Shown: positions 35,055 through 44,640, counted from the stretch's first letter. The stretch: 64,000 nucleotides of DNA from Brevibacillus ruminantium (GCF_023746555.1 NZ_CP098755.1:2925001-2989000); one strand, 5' to 3'. The notes: generated by a model not told the origin, from the sequence alone. Translations and numbers: made by a program.

Positions 35055-36836
35055 TTAGCTGCGGGCTGCTGCCAGTTTGACGAACTGTTCGATATCCTTG
35101 GCAATCAGTTGCAGAGAACCGCGCCAGAAGTCTACCGAGCGCACATCTACATCCATGATGGCGGCCACATCTGCGATTTTTTCCTTGCCGGTAACGGCCA
35201 GAAGCTCGTCGTACTGCTGGACAAAGGACTCACCGCGTTTTAGGTATTCCGCGTACAATCCTTTGGCAAACAAGAGGCCAAAAGCGTACGGGAAGTTGTA
35301 AAAGTTTGCATCTGCGTAGTAATAATGCGGCTTGCACACCCACATATACGGATGAAGCACGTTGTGATCAAGCCCATTGCCGTAGGCATCCTTTTGAGCT
35401 TGCAGCATGATGGCTTTCAGCTCGTTTACAGACAAAGAGCCCTGTTCGCGGCGTTTGAACAGCTCTGACTCAAACAGGAAACGGCTGTAAATATCCACGA
35501 TCACCTGTCCGGCACCGGAAAGATCGTTTTCCAGGATAGCAAAAGCTTCTTCCTCGGAAGCCTGCTCCAGTGCTGCCTTGGCAATAATGGTTTCGCAGAA
35601 AATGGAGGCCGTCTCCGCGATTGGCATCGGATAATCGCTGTTCAGGAAAGCTTCGTTCACCAGACATTCTCCGTGATAGCCATGACCCAGCTCATGGGCC
35701 AACGTGCTGACATCGTTGTAGCTTCCCGTGAAATTGGACATAATCCGGCTCTCTTTGACGACATGCAGATTGTAGCAGAAAGCCCCACCGCGCTTTCCTT
35801 CTCTGGTCTCAGCATCGATCCAACGATTGTCAAATGCGCGAGCGGCATAATCAGCCAGTCTCTGACTAAAGCTGCCAAAATGGTTCACGATAAAATCACG
35901 TGCCTCCTGATAAGTAAAGCGCATGTCGGCCTCACCTACCGGCGCAAACAAATCATAAAAAGGAAGTCCGTTGTCATGACCCAGCAGCTTGGCTTTTGCC
36001 TGATAAAACTTGTGGAAAGCAGGCAGGCTTTCACGCATAGCTGTCAGCATGGCATCCAGGGTTTCCTGATCCATCCGCGAGTCTTTTAGTGTCTTGTCCA
36101 AAGGAGAATCATAGCCGCGCAGCTTGGAAATGGTGATGACTTCACCCTTGATTCCGTTCAGGCTGGCAGCAGATGACTCGGCAATTTTATTGTAGGCAGC
36201 GAGCTCTGCCTCATAGGCGTTTTTCCTTGTTTGCTCATCCTTTTCATACGCCATATTGCGTACGACCGGCAGCGGCAGTTGTTTTGCTTCCCCATCAACC
36301 GTGATATCAACCAGCAGAGTTGAGGTCAGCATTTCCTGCAGCTTAGCCCAGGCATTGGAACCCGTATTTTTCATTTTGGCCAAAATGATTTCTTCTTTTT
36401 CGCTTAGCAGGTATTTGCTTTTCTCAGCGGTTTCCGTCAGAAAATAACGATGTGTCTCCAAAAGCGGGGATTGTTCGATACAGCGGTCCAATTCCTTAAT
36501 TCCGCCCAGCCATTTCTGAAAGAGAACACCAGGCTCAACCAGTTCAACAGCCTGATCCTGGATGCGCTCAACCAATTGCAGTGCTTTTTCATTTTTCGCA
36601 TCAACGCTCGCCGTCAGTTCCGCATAGCTGTAAAGACGGGATTGGATTTGAAGGATGGTCGTCAATTTTGTTATGTACGCTTCCATTTTTTGAACAGGAT
36701 CCGTATCCGTTTTCAGGTTTTTCTTGGTCCACTCCTGCAATTCGTTCATGAGTTGGGACAGCTTTTCCCAGTCTTGCTGTAGTTCCGGTGATTCGAAAGA
36801 CGTATACAGGACGTCTAAACTCCAACGCATATCCAC
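35055..36836 (-). CDS. pepF: Oligoendopeptidase F (M3 family)
   Basis: 593-residue cytosolic zinc metallopeptidase. The HELGHGYH motif provides two zinc ligands and the catalytic Glu, and the third ligand is in ETASIFCE. N-terminal helical region and length are typical of PepF, which degrades peptides of about 7-17 residues. The GTG at 36836 has AAGGGAG upstream and a methionine two codons on. Monocistronic. Confidence 0.93.
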   Translation of the reverse strand: MDMRWSLDVLYTSFESPELQQDWEKLSQLMNELQEWTKKNLKTDTDPVQKMEAYITKLTTILQIQSRLYSYAELTASVDAKNEKALQLVERIQDQAVELVEPGVLFQKWLGGIKELDRCIEQSPLLETHRYFLTETAEKSKYLLSEKEEIILAKMKNTGSNAWAKLQEMLTSTLLVDITVDGEAKQLPLPVVRNMAYEKDEQTRKNAYEAELAAYNKIAESSAASLNGIKGEVITISKLRGYDSPLDKTLKDSRMDQETLDAMLTAMRESLPAFHKFYQAKAKLLGHDNGLPFYDLFAPVGEADMRFTYQEARDFIVNHFGSFSQRLADYAARAFDNRWIDAETREGKRGGAFCYNLHVVKESRIMSNFTGSYNDVSTLAHELGHGYHGECLVNEAFLNSDYPMPIAETASIFCETIIAKAALEQASEEEAFAILENDLSGAGQVIVDIYSRFLFESELFKRREQGSLSVNELKAIMLQAQKDAYGNGLDHNVLHPYMWVCKPHYYYADANFYNFPYAFGLLFAKGLYAEYLKRGESFVQQYDELLAVTGKEKIADVAAIMDVDVRSVDFWRGSLQLIAKDIEQFVKLAAARS

Positions 36837-36949
36837 GCGGACACGCTCCCTTCAAGATGGTAAACCCTATTTCCTCATTGTAAAAAAAAACTTATGGTAA
36901 GAGCAAGTTTTATCAGTGAAAAATGGTTATTCATTTCTAAAAATTTTTA

Positions 36950-36978
36950 AAGCCCTGCCTGGGCTACAAGCAGGGCTT
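36950..36978 (-). terminator. Terminator at the end of the sigma-54 operon
   Basis: AAGCCCTGC / GCAGGGCTT stem with an 11-nt loop. On the minus strand TAAAAATTTTTAG follows. It lies 24 nt after the last gene (M20 peptidase). Confidence 0.7.
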
Positions 36979-37001
36979 CACATGCTGGCACATTTGCACC
37001 G

Positions 37002-38222
37002 TCAGGCACGTACGGGCTGTGCCAGGAAGAGCAAAGCAGAGGAAGCAAATAATTGGGTGGATTCGACCAATTGGTCAATGTCCACATACTCATCGGCATG
37101 GTGCGGGATATGGCGATCCCCCGCTCCCGTGGTCAAGATCGGAATTCCCGCTTGGTGCAAGAATGTACCGTCTGTTGCTCCCGGGACTCCATTGTAAATC
37201 GGCTCCTTCCCTGTCAGGTCCCGATAGGCATCAGAAACAGCGGTGACAATCTCCGCATCCATGGGCGTCAGCGTCCACGGCCGTTCCTCGATTATCTCCA
37301 GCGTTGCTTTAAAATGTTCGTCCTCACGCGACAGGCGCTCCAAAATCTCGTTCATTTCCTGTTGCAATGTCTGATGATCCTGTCCTGGCACCGTCCGAAT
37401 GTCCAGTGTCGTCATACACTGATCGGGAACGACGTTAATCTGTGCTTCTCCTTTGACCGGCGCTTGCAGGATCGTCGGGGTAATACTGGGCCACCCCAAC
37501 ATAGGATGGTTACCCAACCGAGCCATTTCCTTTCTTTCCAGCTCCTCCAGGGCGACGATTGCCCGGGCCATTCGCGTGTTAGGATTGATTCCTGTAAGCG
37601 GCATAGCGCCATGAGCCATTTTCCCATAGCTGCGCAGGATCGCGCGCATCGCCCCTTTTTGGGTGACACAAAGCTGGTTTTCCTCCGGCTCGCAAATAAT
37701 CGCCGCGTCTACCCCTTTGGCCCATCCCCTGCGGATAAAATCTTTGATCCCGATCATCATCCCCTCTTCGTCGCAGGGAATGCACAGAAGAATTTTACCA
37801 TAAAAAGGAATATCAGCTCGTTGAATCGCTTTCACTGCACAGATTGCCGCAGCCAGATTCCCTTTTGTATCACAGGAACCCCGACCGTAAATGCGATTTC
37901 CCGATATTTGCCCGCCAAAAGGATCGTAGCTCCAGGCATCCCGATCGCCCTCGGTAACAACATCTGTATGTGCTTCAAAGAGGAGCGTTTTGCCCGGACG
38001 GCCAGAGTCGTAAAAGGCAATAACATTGGGTCGTCCCGGCACGACTTCCTCGTAGAAAACCTGCAGACCCATCTGCCGCAGGTAATCAGCCACGAATTGT
38101 GCGACGCGTTCTTCATTACCATCTGCTTGCCCCGGTCGATACACACTCGGGATTCGCACCAATTCCTGAGTCAAGCGCACGACCTCTTTTTCATCGACAT
38201 GGGATATGACCTGATTAAACAT
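37002..38222 (-). CDS. M20 family amidohydrolase (ArgE/DapE-like), candidate pantothenase
   Basis: 406-residue dinuclear-zinc hydrolase. Zinc ligands are in LFEAHTDVV (His, Asp), GSCDTKG (Asp), CDEEG (catalytic Glu) and the C-terminal GDRHIPHHADEY. The dimerisation domain lies in the middle. M20 enzymes of this type cleave N-acyl amino acids. Pantothenate is chemically N-pantoyl-beta-alanine, so in this operon it is a plausible pantothenate amidohydrolase; this is inference. Last gene of the nine-gene operon, 19 nt after the P1 peptidase gene. Confidence 0.82.
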   Translation of the reverse strand: MFNQVISHVDEKEVVRLTQELVRIPSVYRPGQADGNEERVAQFVADYLRQMGLQVFYEEVVPGRPNVIAFYDSGRPGKTLLFEAHTDVVTEGDRDAWSYDPFGGQISGNRIYGRGSCDTKGNLAAAICAVKAIQRADIPFYGKILLCIPCDEEGMMIGIKDFIRRGWAKGVDAAIICEPEENQLCVTQKGAMRAILRSYGKMAHGAMPLTGINPNTRMARAIVALEELERKEMARLGNHPMLGWPSITPTILQAPVKGEAQINVVPDQCMTTLDIRTVPGQDHQTLQQEMNEILERLSREDEHFKATLEIIEERPWTLTPMDAEIVTAVSDAYRDLTGKEPIYNGVPGATDGTFLHQAGIPILTTGAGDRHIPHHADEYVDIDQLVESTQLFASSALLFLAQPVRA

Positions 38223-38241
38223 GATAACGCTCCTCTCCGCT

Positions 38242-39201
38242 TTATTTGCTTATGCTCTCATGTGCGGGAAGACCTCCTGCCGGTTTGGCTGCACGGACAG
38301 CACGAACAACGGCCTCGGCCAAAACCTCAGCTGAGAGAGTGCCGATCAAATCGACGGAGGCTGCTACCTGACCTGTTCCCAGCGCAAAAAGGGTATCGCC
38401 GTCAAACATCGTGTGAATCGGCCAAATCGTCTGCGCCAATCCGTTATGGGCCATCTGGGCAATTTTCTTCGCTTCCGCCTTGGTTATAACTGCATTGCTG
38501 GCAACGACCCCAATCGTGGTATTGGTTCCCGGCGGGGTCAGACTGAAAGCATGCTTTTGCATCAGCTCAATACTGTCTACAATCGCACCGGCCTCGTTGC
38601 GCGGTCCCGCGAGAATTTCTCCAGTCTCGGGATCTTTTACATGTCCGACGGCATTTACCGCAACGACCGCGCCAATGACTAAGCCATTTGGCAGTTTGCG
38701 CGAGGAAGAGCCGATCCCGCTTTTCATCGCTTGCGAAAAACCATTCAGCTTTCCTACAGAGGCCCCTGTCCCGGCACCGACGTTGCCTTCAGGAACTTGC
38801 TCGCTGCTAGCCTGCGAAGCCGCCCTGTAGCCCATTTCCCGCGAAGGGCGAACACGGGGATTGCCAACGGATAGATCAAATAGAACGGCTGCCGGGACAA
38901 TCGGCACGATTCCGAAACCAACATCGAGTCCCATGCCCTTTTCCTCCAGATACTCCATCACTCCGCTGGCGGCATCCAGACCATAAGCACTGCCGCCCGA
39001 CAAACATATAGCATGAACGCTGTCCACCATGTTGACGGGATCGAGCAAATCCGTTTCGCGGGTGCCCGGAGCTGAGCCCCGGACATCCACACCGCAAACG
39101 GCAGGCTTCTCCAGCACGATCACCGTGCAACCTGTCAAAGCATCCGTATCTTCTGCATGGCCGACTAAAAGGCCAGGTACATCTGTAATCGTGCCGGACA
39201 T
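38242..39201 (-). CDS. P1 family peptidase (DmpA/BapA-like, N-terminal nucleophile)
   Basis: 319-residue homologue of L-aminopeptidase/D-esterase DmpA and beta-aminopeptidase BapA, which self-cleave to expose an N-terminal nucleophile. The expected processing segment is PPGTNTTIGVVASNA near residue 220. Glycine-rich GNVGAGTGASVG and LSGGSAYGLDA motifs are present. Some relatives cleave beta-alanyl amides, which fits the beta-alanine theme of the operon. It starts directly after the ecfS stop (39202/39201), so the pair is co-translated. Confidence 0.85.
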   Translation of the reverse strand: MSGTITDVPGLLVGHAEDTDALTGCTVIVLEKPAVCGVDVRGSAPGTRETDLLDPVNMVDSVHAICLSGGSAYGLDAASGVMEYLEEKGMGLDVGFGIVPIVPAAVLFDLSVGNPRVRPSREMGYRAASQASSEQVPEGNVGAGTGASVGKLNGFSQAMKSGIGSSSRKLPNGLVIGAVVAVNAVGHVKDPETGEILAGPRNEAGAIVDSIELMQKHAFSLTPPGTNTTIGVVASNAVITKAEAKKIAQMAHNGLAQTIWPIHTMFDGDTLFALGTGQVAASVDLIGTLSAEVLAEAVVRAVRAAKPAGGLPAHESISK

Positions 39202-39759
39202 TTACAAACCTCCAGAAATCTTTGATTTTTGCTTGCCTGATGAACCGATTTTTTTCCAGGCAACGACAACCGCCAGTGTGACGATGACGGATACGATCGC
39301 TTCCGGTATCCCGCTCATGACCGCAACCGATGCCGCTACTCCGGCTGGCATATACCCCCGCACCACCGCCATGAAGAGAACCAGGATCGTATTCGTCATC
39401 GAACCGATAAAACCGGCAACTCCAATGGCCGTGTACTCATTGAACCGGCGCAAGCCGACGTAGGTAAAATAGGCCGTAATCCCGATAAACAGACGGGGAA
39501 GGATTGCGACCAGCGGATCTTTGAAGAGGGGGACGGTTGCATTTAAAAATGATGAGACACCAAAAATAAGGCCAATGATCAAACCTACGCCCCAGCCCTC
39601 CATAATCCCGCCGATAACTGCCGGGATATGCATGATCGTTGCATTGCCTGCCGCTGTCGGGACCGGGATAAAGCCGAGCCGCGTCACTCCCAGCAAAATA
39701 GCGATGGCTCCAAGCACACCTGCAATGACGATCTTGCGTACGGTCAACCCTTTTTCCAT
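39202..39759 (-). CDS. ECF transporter S component (PanT-like candidate)
   Basis: 185 residues with about five or six membrane helices. It starts at 39759 after GGAGGAAG. TIMHIPAVIGGI and GLIFGVSSFLNATVPLFKDP followed by LPRLFIG resemble the vitamin-binding S subunits related to PanT/HmpT. The S component gives substrate specificity to the ECF module encoded just upstream in the same operon. Pantothenate is proposed from the operon context; the sequence alone does not fix the ligand. Confidence 0.8.
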   Translation of the reverse strand: MEKGLTVRKIVIAGVLGAIAILLGVTRLGFIPVPTAAGNATIMHIPAVIGGIMEGWGVGLIIGLIFGVSSFLNATVPLFKDPLVAILPRLFIGITAYFTYVGLRRFNEYTAIGVAGFIGSMTNTILVLFMAVVRGYMPAGVAASVAVMSGIPEAIVSVIVTLAVVVAWKKIGSSGKQKSKISGGL

Positions 39760-39820
39760 GCTTCTTCCTCCTTTATTTGCTTGTATTGGAATCCCCGGTG
39801 AGGGAAAATTCCCAGGCAAA

Positions 39821-40657
39821 CTACCACGGTATGACCAGCATGACAGCGGAGAGCACGATACTGACCCCGATCGCCATAAAGTCTTTTGCGGCCGCCCGAT
39901 AGTTCGTATAGCGAGTGCGTGCGGCACCTGGCGTATAGCATCTGGCTTCCATGGCGAGAATGAGGTCTTCGGCCCGTGACAAAGCGACGTTAAAGAGCGG
40001 AACAATAATAGGGAACATATCCTTGGTGCGTTTGACGATCCTCCACCATTGCCCCGTGCCAAATTCAGCACCCCGGGAAGCCTGGGCTTTCATCATCTTC
40101 TCCATCTCCATGGCAAAGGTGGGCACAAAACGAATCGCGATGGTAATGATTAAAGCAAAGGCATGTACAGGAAATTTTACTTTTTCCAAAGGTCCCAAAA
40201 GCCGCTCCATTCCGTGCGTCAGCTCAGTTGTAGAGGTGCTCAGCGTCAGCACACTGGAGAGGAAGATGACCTCGACAAATCTCATGGCAGAAACGACGAC
40301 CAGTCTGATCACTTCACTGGAAATCGTCACGAAACCGTATTGAAAATAGATTGTGCCGCCGTTGGCAATCTCCCCGTAAAAAAGCAATTGCATAATCGCC
40401 AAAATAATAATAAATGGCACGGCCGGCTTTACGCCCGATATCCCGTAGTGGAGCGGGATGCGGGACAGGTTAAACATCAAAAGGCAAACCAGAAGCGCGA
40501 ACAGATTGCCCAGGTAGGTATTGCAAATGGCGATGGCGAGAATCATGATGACAAAGGCAGCGAGCTTATAACGGGGGTCCAGCCGATGAATAACGGACCC
40601 GGTAGGCAGATACTGGCCAATTGTAATATTTCTCGTCAATTCGAATTCTGCTGACAT
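39821..40657 (-). CDS. ecfT: ECF transporter transmembrane component EcfT
   Basis: 278-residue membrane protein with about five helices. The two coupling-helix motifs that contact the ATPases are visible: AQASRGAEF and AMEARCYTPG (the second is ARC rather than ARG). It links the S component to EcfA1/A2. Co-transcribed with both ATPase genes (15-nt gap) and the S gene (61-nt gap). Confidence 0.9.
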   Translation of the reverse strand: MSAEFELTRNITIGQYLPTGSVIHRLDPRYKLAAFVIMILAIAICNTYLGNLFALLVCLLMFNLSRIPLHYGISGVKPAVPFIIILAIMQLLFYGEIANGGTIYFQYGFVTISSEVIRLVVVSAMRFVEVIFLSSVLTLSTSTTELTHGMERLLGPLEKVKFPVHAFALIITIAIRFVPTFAMEMEKMMKAQASRGAEFGTGQWWRIVKRTKDMFPIIVPLFNVALSRAEDLILAMEARCYTPGAARTRYTNYRAAAKDFMAIGVSIVLSAVMLVIPW

Positions 40658-40672
40658 GTCTGCTCCCTCCTT

Positions 40673-41533
40673 TCATCGCCCAATCAGTTTGACGATCTCA
40701 TCTGCTGCCTCTTCCACGGCGTATGCACCAGGATTGACGAGGTAGCCCTCTTGTCTCAGCCGATACAAAATATCGACGCTCTGGGGGGTTCCGATATGAT
40801 GGGCGCGCAGTAATTCTTGATTGCCAAAGATGGAACGGGGTGTGCCTTCGCAGACAGCTTTTCCTTGTCCCATCACGTAGACGCGATCAGCCAGATGGGC
40901 GACCTCCTCCATGTTGTGGGAGACGAAAATAACCGTCAGCCCCTCCTGCGTGTTCAGACGTTTGATCCGCTCCAGCAGTTCATTGCGAGAGCGAGGATCA
41001 AGGCCGGCTGTCGGCTCATCCAGAACGAGAACCTTCGGCTGCAGCGACAAGACCCCAGCTAATGCCACCTTCCGTTTTTGGCCGCCGCTCAGGGCAAAGG
41101 TCGGCCGGTCTTTCATCTCCTGAAACGAGAGCCCGACCAATTCCATCGCCCACTCAACACGTCGCCGCACTTCCTCCAGAGGCAGTTTCATCTTGAAAGG
41201 GCCGTAGGCAACATCATCGCCAACCAGTTTTTCAAAGATCTGATCCTCGGGATTTTGAAAGACAAGCCCTACCTCTCGGCGCAGGGCTTTTACGTCCAGC
41301 TTGGGGTCTGAGACATTCTTTCCGTTTACGATTACCGTGCCTGATTGCGGCCGGATCAGGCCGTTGAAATGCTGGATCAGGGTAGATTTTCCGGAGCCGG
41401 TGTGGCCGATGATGGCGATACACTCGCCTTCTTCAATTTGGATACTGACCTCATCCAAAGCTCGATGCTCCAGTGGCGTTCCTTTCATATAGACATGCGA
41501 CAGATTCTCCGTAATCAAGATCGGTTGTTTCAT
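40673..41533 (-). CDS. ecfA2: ECF transporter ATPase EcfA2
   Basis: 286-residue ABC ATPase. Walker A GHTGSGKST, Q-loop VFQNPEDQIFEKLV (typical of EcfA2), signature LSGGQKRK, Walker B VLVLDEPTAGLD. It forms the A1/A2 heterodimer. Its ATG overlaps the ecfA1 stop by 4 nt. Confidence 0.92.
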   Translation of the reverse strand: MKQPILITENLSHVYMKGTPLEHRALDEVSIQIEEGECIAIIGHTGSGKSTLIQHFNGLIRPQSGTVIVNGKNVSDPKLDVKALRREVGLVFQNPEDQIFEKLVGDDVAYGPFKMKLPLEEVRRRVEWAMELVGLSFQEMKDRPTFALSGGQKRKVALAGVLSLQPKVLVLDEPTAGLDPRSRNELLERIKRLNTQEGLTVIFVSHNMEEVAHLADRVYVMGQGKAVCEGTPRSIFGNQELLRAHHIGTPQSVDILYRLRQEGYLVNPGAYAVEEAADEIVKLIGR

Positions 41534-42399
41534 GTCCCGCTCGCCTCCGCTCTTCTGAGGTGCAATCGTTTCACTTCGTCAATAATCTCCTGATTATGGA
41601 TAATTGCTGAAGAAAACGCTGGGTTCTTCGCATGCACGAGGCCGGCAATTCTGCTCGCATCCGGAACATCCAGATGAAGCTCATGCAAGCGCTCCTGCTG
41701 GGCAAAAATCTCACGAGGCGTCCCTTCCATGACGATTTGCCCTCCCTCCATAACCAAAACACGGTCAGCCTCCGCTACCTCTGACATGTGATGAGTCACG
41801 GTCACAATCGTCATGCCTTCCTGATGGAGCTTGCGGACGACGGAAAGAATTTCTTGTCTTCCATAGCTGTCCAGCATGCTTGTCGCTTCGTCCAGGACCA
41901 GGCATTGCGGCTTCATCGCCAAGATTCCTGCGATCGCTACACGCTGCTTCTGCCCCCCTGACAGGTGATGCGGCGGTCTGTGCCGAAATTCGCTCATCCC
42001 CACTGCTTCCAGAGCAAAGTTCACCCGCTCATTCATCTCTGCGGCTGGCACCCCGAGGTTTTCCAGGCCAAATGCCACATCATCCTCAACGATGGTTGCC
42101 ACAATTTGATTGTCCGGGTGCTGAAAGACCATCCCGACCTGACTGCGTATTTCGTAGATACGTGCTTTTTCCCTCGTGTTGATCCCATTTACCCAGACAT
42201 CGCCCTGCTGTGGAGTCAAAATCCCGTTCAGATGCTTGGAAAGTGTTGATTTTCCTGAACCATTGTGTCCGATGATAGCTAGATACTCTCCAGAATAAAC
42301 CTCTAACGAGACGTCATGCAAAACTGGGATGACCTGTTCCTGGTTCATCTGATAGGAAAATGCGACCTGCTCCACGCGTATGATTGCTTCTTTCGCCAT
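41530..42399 (-). CDS. ecfA1: ECF transporter ATPase EcfA1
   Basis: 289-residue ABC ATPase. Walker A GHNGSGKST, Q-loop VFQHPDNQIVATIV (typical of EcfA1), signature LSGGQKQR, Walker B LVLDEATSMLD. The start at 42399 follows GGAGGGGACGGC. In many Firmicutes the shared ecfA1-ecfA2-ecfT set lies by the ribosomal protein genes; here it is a dedicated copy inside a catabolic operon. Confidence 0.92.
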   Translation of the reverse strand: MAKEAIIRVEQVAFSYQMNQEQVIPVLHDVSLEVYSGEYLAIIGHNGSGKSTLSKHLNGILTPQQGDVWVNGINTREKARIYEIRSQVGMVFQHPDNQIVATIVEDDVAFGLENLGVPAAEMNERVNFALEAVGMSEFRHRPPHHLSGGQKQRVAIAGILAMKPQCLVLDEATSMLDSYGRQEILSVVRKLHQEGMTIVTVTHHMSEVAEADRVLVMEGGQIVMEGTPREIFAQQERLHELHLDVPDASRIAGLVHAKNPAFSSAIIHNQEIIDEVKRLHLRRAEASGT

Positions 42400-42419
42400 G
42401 CCGTCCCCTCCTTGATCCG

Positions 42420-43178
42420 TCAGATTCCGCGCCCGCCATCCACATTGACAATCTCGCCCGTCACGATTTTGGCCTGATCGCTGCACAAATAAAGTGCTGC
42501 CTCTGCTATGTCCTCGGGCTGGATCAGCGATCCCAACGGCACGCTGCTCAGAAAGATTTCCTTGGTATCCCGCTGGATTTGCTCTTCATCCCCGTGCAAA
42601 AATTTGCTGAGCATCGGTGTATCTGCAGGACCGGGGTTGATGCCGTTGACGCGAATCCGGTATGGAGCCAGTTCGATTGCCAGTGCTTTGGTCAGCATGA
42701 TCGCCGCTCCTTTCGAGGCGCAGTAGGCGTTAAGCCCGGGTCGCGCCCTCACCCCTGCGATGGAGCAAATATTGAGAATCGCCCCGCTGTTTTTTTGTTT
42801 CATAAACGGTACCGTGTATTTGGCGGTGAGAAAAATCGACGTGCAATTCACCTCCATCGTGCGCTGCCATTGCTCGATCGACACTTCTTCAACTGGCGTA
42901 AATGCCATCGGCACGCCGGCACTGTTGACAACGATATCCACCCCGCCAAAATGCTTTACAGTTTGATTGACAGCCCGCTCCACTTCTTCTTCTGCAGCCA
43001 CATTGGCTTGAATGGGCAATACAGCCGTGCCGCATTCCTTTGCGGTCCACTCGGCCGCCTCTTGGTTCAAATCGACGATGGCTACTTGTGCTCCCTCTTT
43101 GTTAAACAGCTTGCTGATTGCCTTTCCCATTCCTGAGCCGCCGCCGGTGACCAATGCTGTTTTTCCTTTCAGCAACAT
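42420..43178 (-). CDS. SDR family dehydrogenase, candidate pantoate 4-dehydrogenase
   Basis: 252-residue classical short-chain dehydrogenase. Cofactor motif TGGGSGMGKA at residues 11-20, with Asp in VDLN suggesting NAD preference; NSAG; catalytic Ser in CSIAG and YCASKG (YxxxK). Looks like FabG-type enzymes, whose substrates cannot be read from sequence. In this operon an alcohol-to-aldehyde step (pantoate to 4-dehydropantoate) would connect with the neighbouring aldehyde dehydrogenase. 13 nt separate it from that gene. Confidence 0.82.
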   Translation of the reverse strand: MLLKGKTALVTGGGSGMGKAISKLFNKEGAQVAIVDLNQEAAEWTAKECGTAVLPIQANVAAEEEVERAVNQTVKHFGGVDIVVNSAGVPMAFTPVEEVSIEQWQRTMEVNCTSIFLTAKYTVPFMKQKNSGAILNICSIAGVRARPGLNAYCASKGAAIMLTKALAIELAPYRIRVNGINPGPADTPMLSKFLHGDEEQIQRDTKEIFLSSVPLGSLIQPEDIAEAALYLCSDQAKIVTGEIVNVDGGRGI

Positions 43179-43191
43179 CCGTTTTCCTCCT

Positions 43192-44637
43192 TTACGGCTT
43201 CAGATTCATGACGACCATCCGCAGATCGGTCATCTCTTCGATCGCATAATGCGGACCCTCTTTGCCCAGTCCGCTATTTTTAATGCCTCCGTACGGCATG
43301 ACATCATTTCGGTACGTGGACACATCATTGATAATCACACCGCCGTACTCCAGAGTTTTGGCTGCTCGCATGGCCAGATTGAGGTCATTGGTAAAAATGC
43401 CTGCCTGCAGGCCGTAGGCAGAATCATTTGCTGCAGCAAACGCTTCTTCAATCGAATGGTACGGAATGATCGTAACGACGGGAGCAAAGACCTCCAGACA
43501 ATTTACTTTCATCTCCGGTGTCGTTGCGGTCAGCACAGTGGGATGCAGCACCGCTCCCTCCCGCTTCCCTCCATGCAGCAGCTCTGCTCCTTGCCCCACA
43601 GCTTCCTGGACCCACTGTTCAGCGCGAATGGCTTCGGCTTCACTGATCATCGGTCCAACGTCTGTATCGGGGTGTTCCGGGTCCCCCACCTGCAAAGCAC
43701 GCACTTCCTCGAGGTATATATCTGTAAAGCGATCCAGAACCGACTCTGCTACGAAGATACGCTGCACGGCGATGCAAGCCTGACCCGCATTGTGAAAGCT
43801 GCGCTGTGCAATCAACTTGGCAGCCAGCGCAAGGTCAGCATCCTCATGCACGATATTGGGGGAATTGTTTCCCAGCTCCAAAGCGACGGGACGAAGTCCG
43901 CTCCGCTGCTTGATATACGTCCCTACCTCCGCTGAGCCGGTAAAGGTGTACATAGCGATCCGGGGATCATCGAGCATCCAGTCCCCCACCTGACTGCCTG
44001 AGCCGGTCACGATATTAACATGGCCTTTGGGCAGACCAGCCTGCTCCAGGATTTCCACCAGCAAAAACGACGCAATCGGGGTGGTGGTCGCTGGTTTCAG
44101 GACAATGGTATTGCCTGCTGCAAGGGCTGGCCCCACTTTATGTGTGCTGAGCAGCAAGGGGTAATTAAACGGAGTGATCGCCCCAATCACGCCCTTGGGC
44201 ACCCGAATGGCAAATCCGAGCCTGTTCTCCGAGCCGGGTGTCGCGGCAAGCGGTACCATTTCTCCCGAGATCCGCTTCGCCTCCTCCGCTGAAATTCGCA
44301 GGGTATTGATCACCCGATCCAACTCTCCGCGAGCATCCTTGCGGGTTTTTCCAACCTCGCGGACAAGCGACAGCTCCAGTTCTGCTCGCCGCTCCGCTGC
44401 GATCTGGCTGGCTCTGAGCAGGATATCGCTTCGCTCGGACGGAGTGAGCGTGCTGGTACGAAACGTCTGCAAAGCGTGTGTGACAGCATCCTCCACATGC
44501 TGCCTGCTTGCTTTGGCGATGGTGGCAATGACGTTCCCCGTGTACTTGTGCGTAACCGGAATGGTTTCTTCGGTTTCGATCCATTCTCCGTTGATATACA
44601 GGCGATAGTGCTGAAGGTGTATGCTTGCGCTTTCCAT
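43192..44637 (-). CDS. Aldehyde dehydrogenase family protein, candidate aldopantoate dehydrogenase
   Basis: 481-residue NAD(P)-dependent aldehyde dehydrogenase. FTGSAEVG is the cofactor loop, catalytic Glu is in ALELGNNSP and nucleophile Cys in GQACIAVQR. The protein resembles lactaldehyde/vanillin dehydrogenase-type members. Within the proposed pathway it would oxidise 4-dehydropantoate to 3,3-dimethylmalate. Only three bases separate it from the preceding gene, so the two are tightly co-translated. Confidence 0.87.
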   Translation of the reverse strand: MESASIHLQHYRLYINGEWIETEETIPVTHKYTGNVIATIAKASRQHVEDAVTHALQTFRTSTLTPSERSDILLRASQIAAERRAELELSLVREVGKTRKDARGELDRVINTLRISAEEAKRISGEMVPLAATPGSENRLGFAIRVPKGVIGAITPFNYPLLLSTHKVGPALAAGNTIVLKPATTTPIASFLLVEILEQAGLPKGHVNIVTGSGSQVGDWMLDDPRIAMYTFTGSAEVGTYIKQRSGLRPVALELGNNSPNIVHEDADLALAAKLIAQRSFHNAGQACIAVQRIFVAESVLDRFTDIYLEEVRALQVGDPEHPDTDVGPMISEAEAIRAEQWVQEAVGQGAELLHGGKREGAVLHPTVLTATTPEMKVNCLEVFAPVVTIIPYHSIEEAFAAANDSAYGLQAGIFTNDLNLAMRAAKTLEYGGVIINDVSTYRNDVMPYGGIKNSGLGKEGPHYAIEEMTDLRMVVMNLKP

Positions 44638-44640
44638 CTG

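Noticed and set aside
37053-38489. Long plus-strand open frame opposite the M20 and P1 genes
   Set aside because: It is antisense to two clear enzymes, has no ribosome binding site and gives a low-complexity, His/Arg/Cys-rich translation typical of a shadow frame.
39760-40071. N-terminal extension of the ECF S protein
   Set aside because: The added residues are non-homologous and overlap ecfT; the start at 39759 has GGAGGAAG directly upstream.
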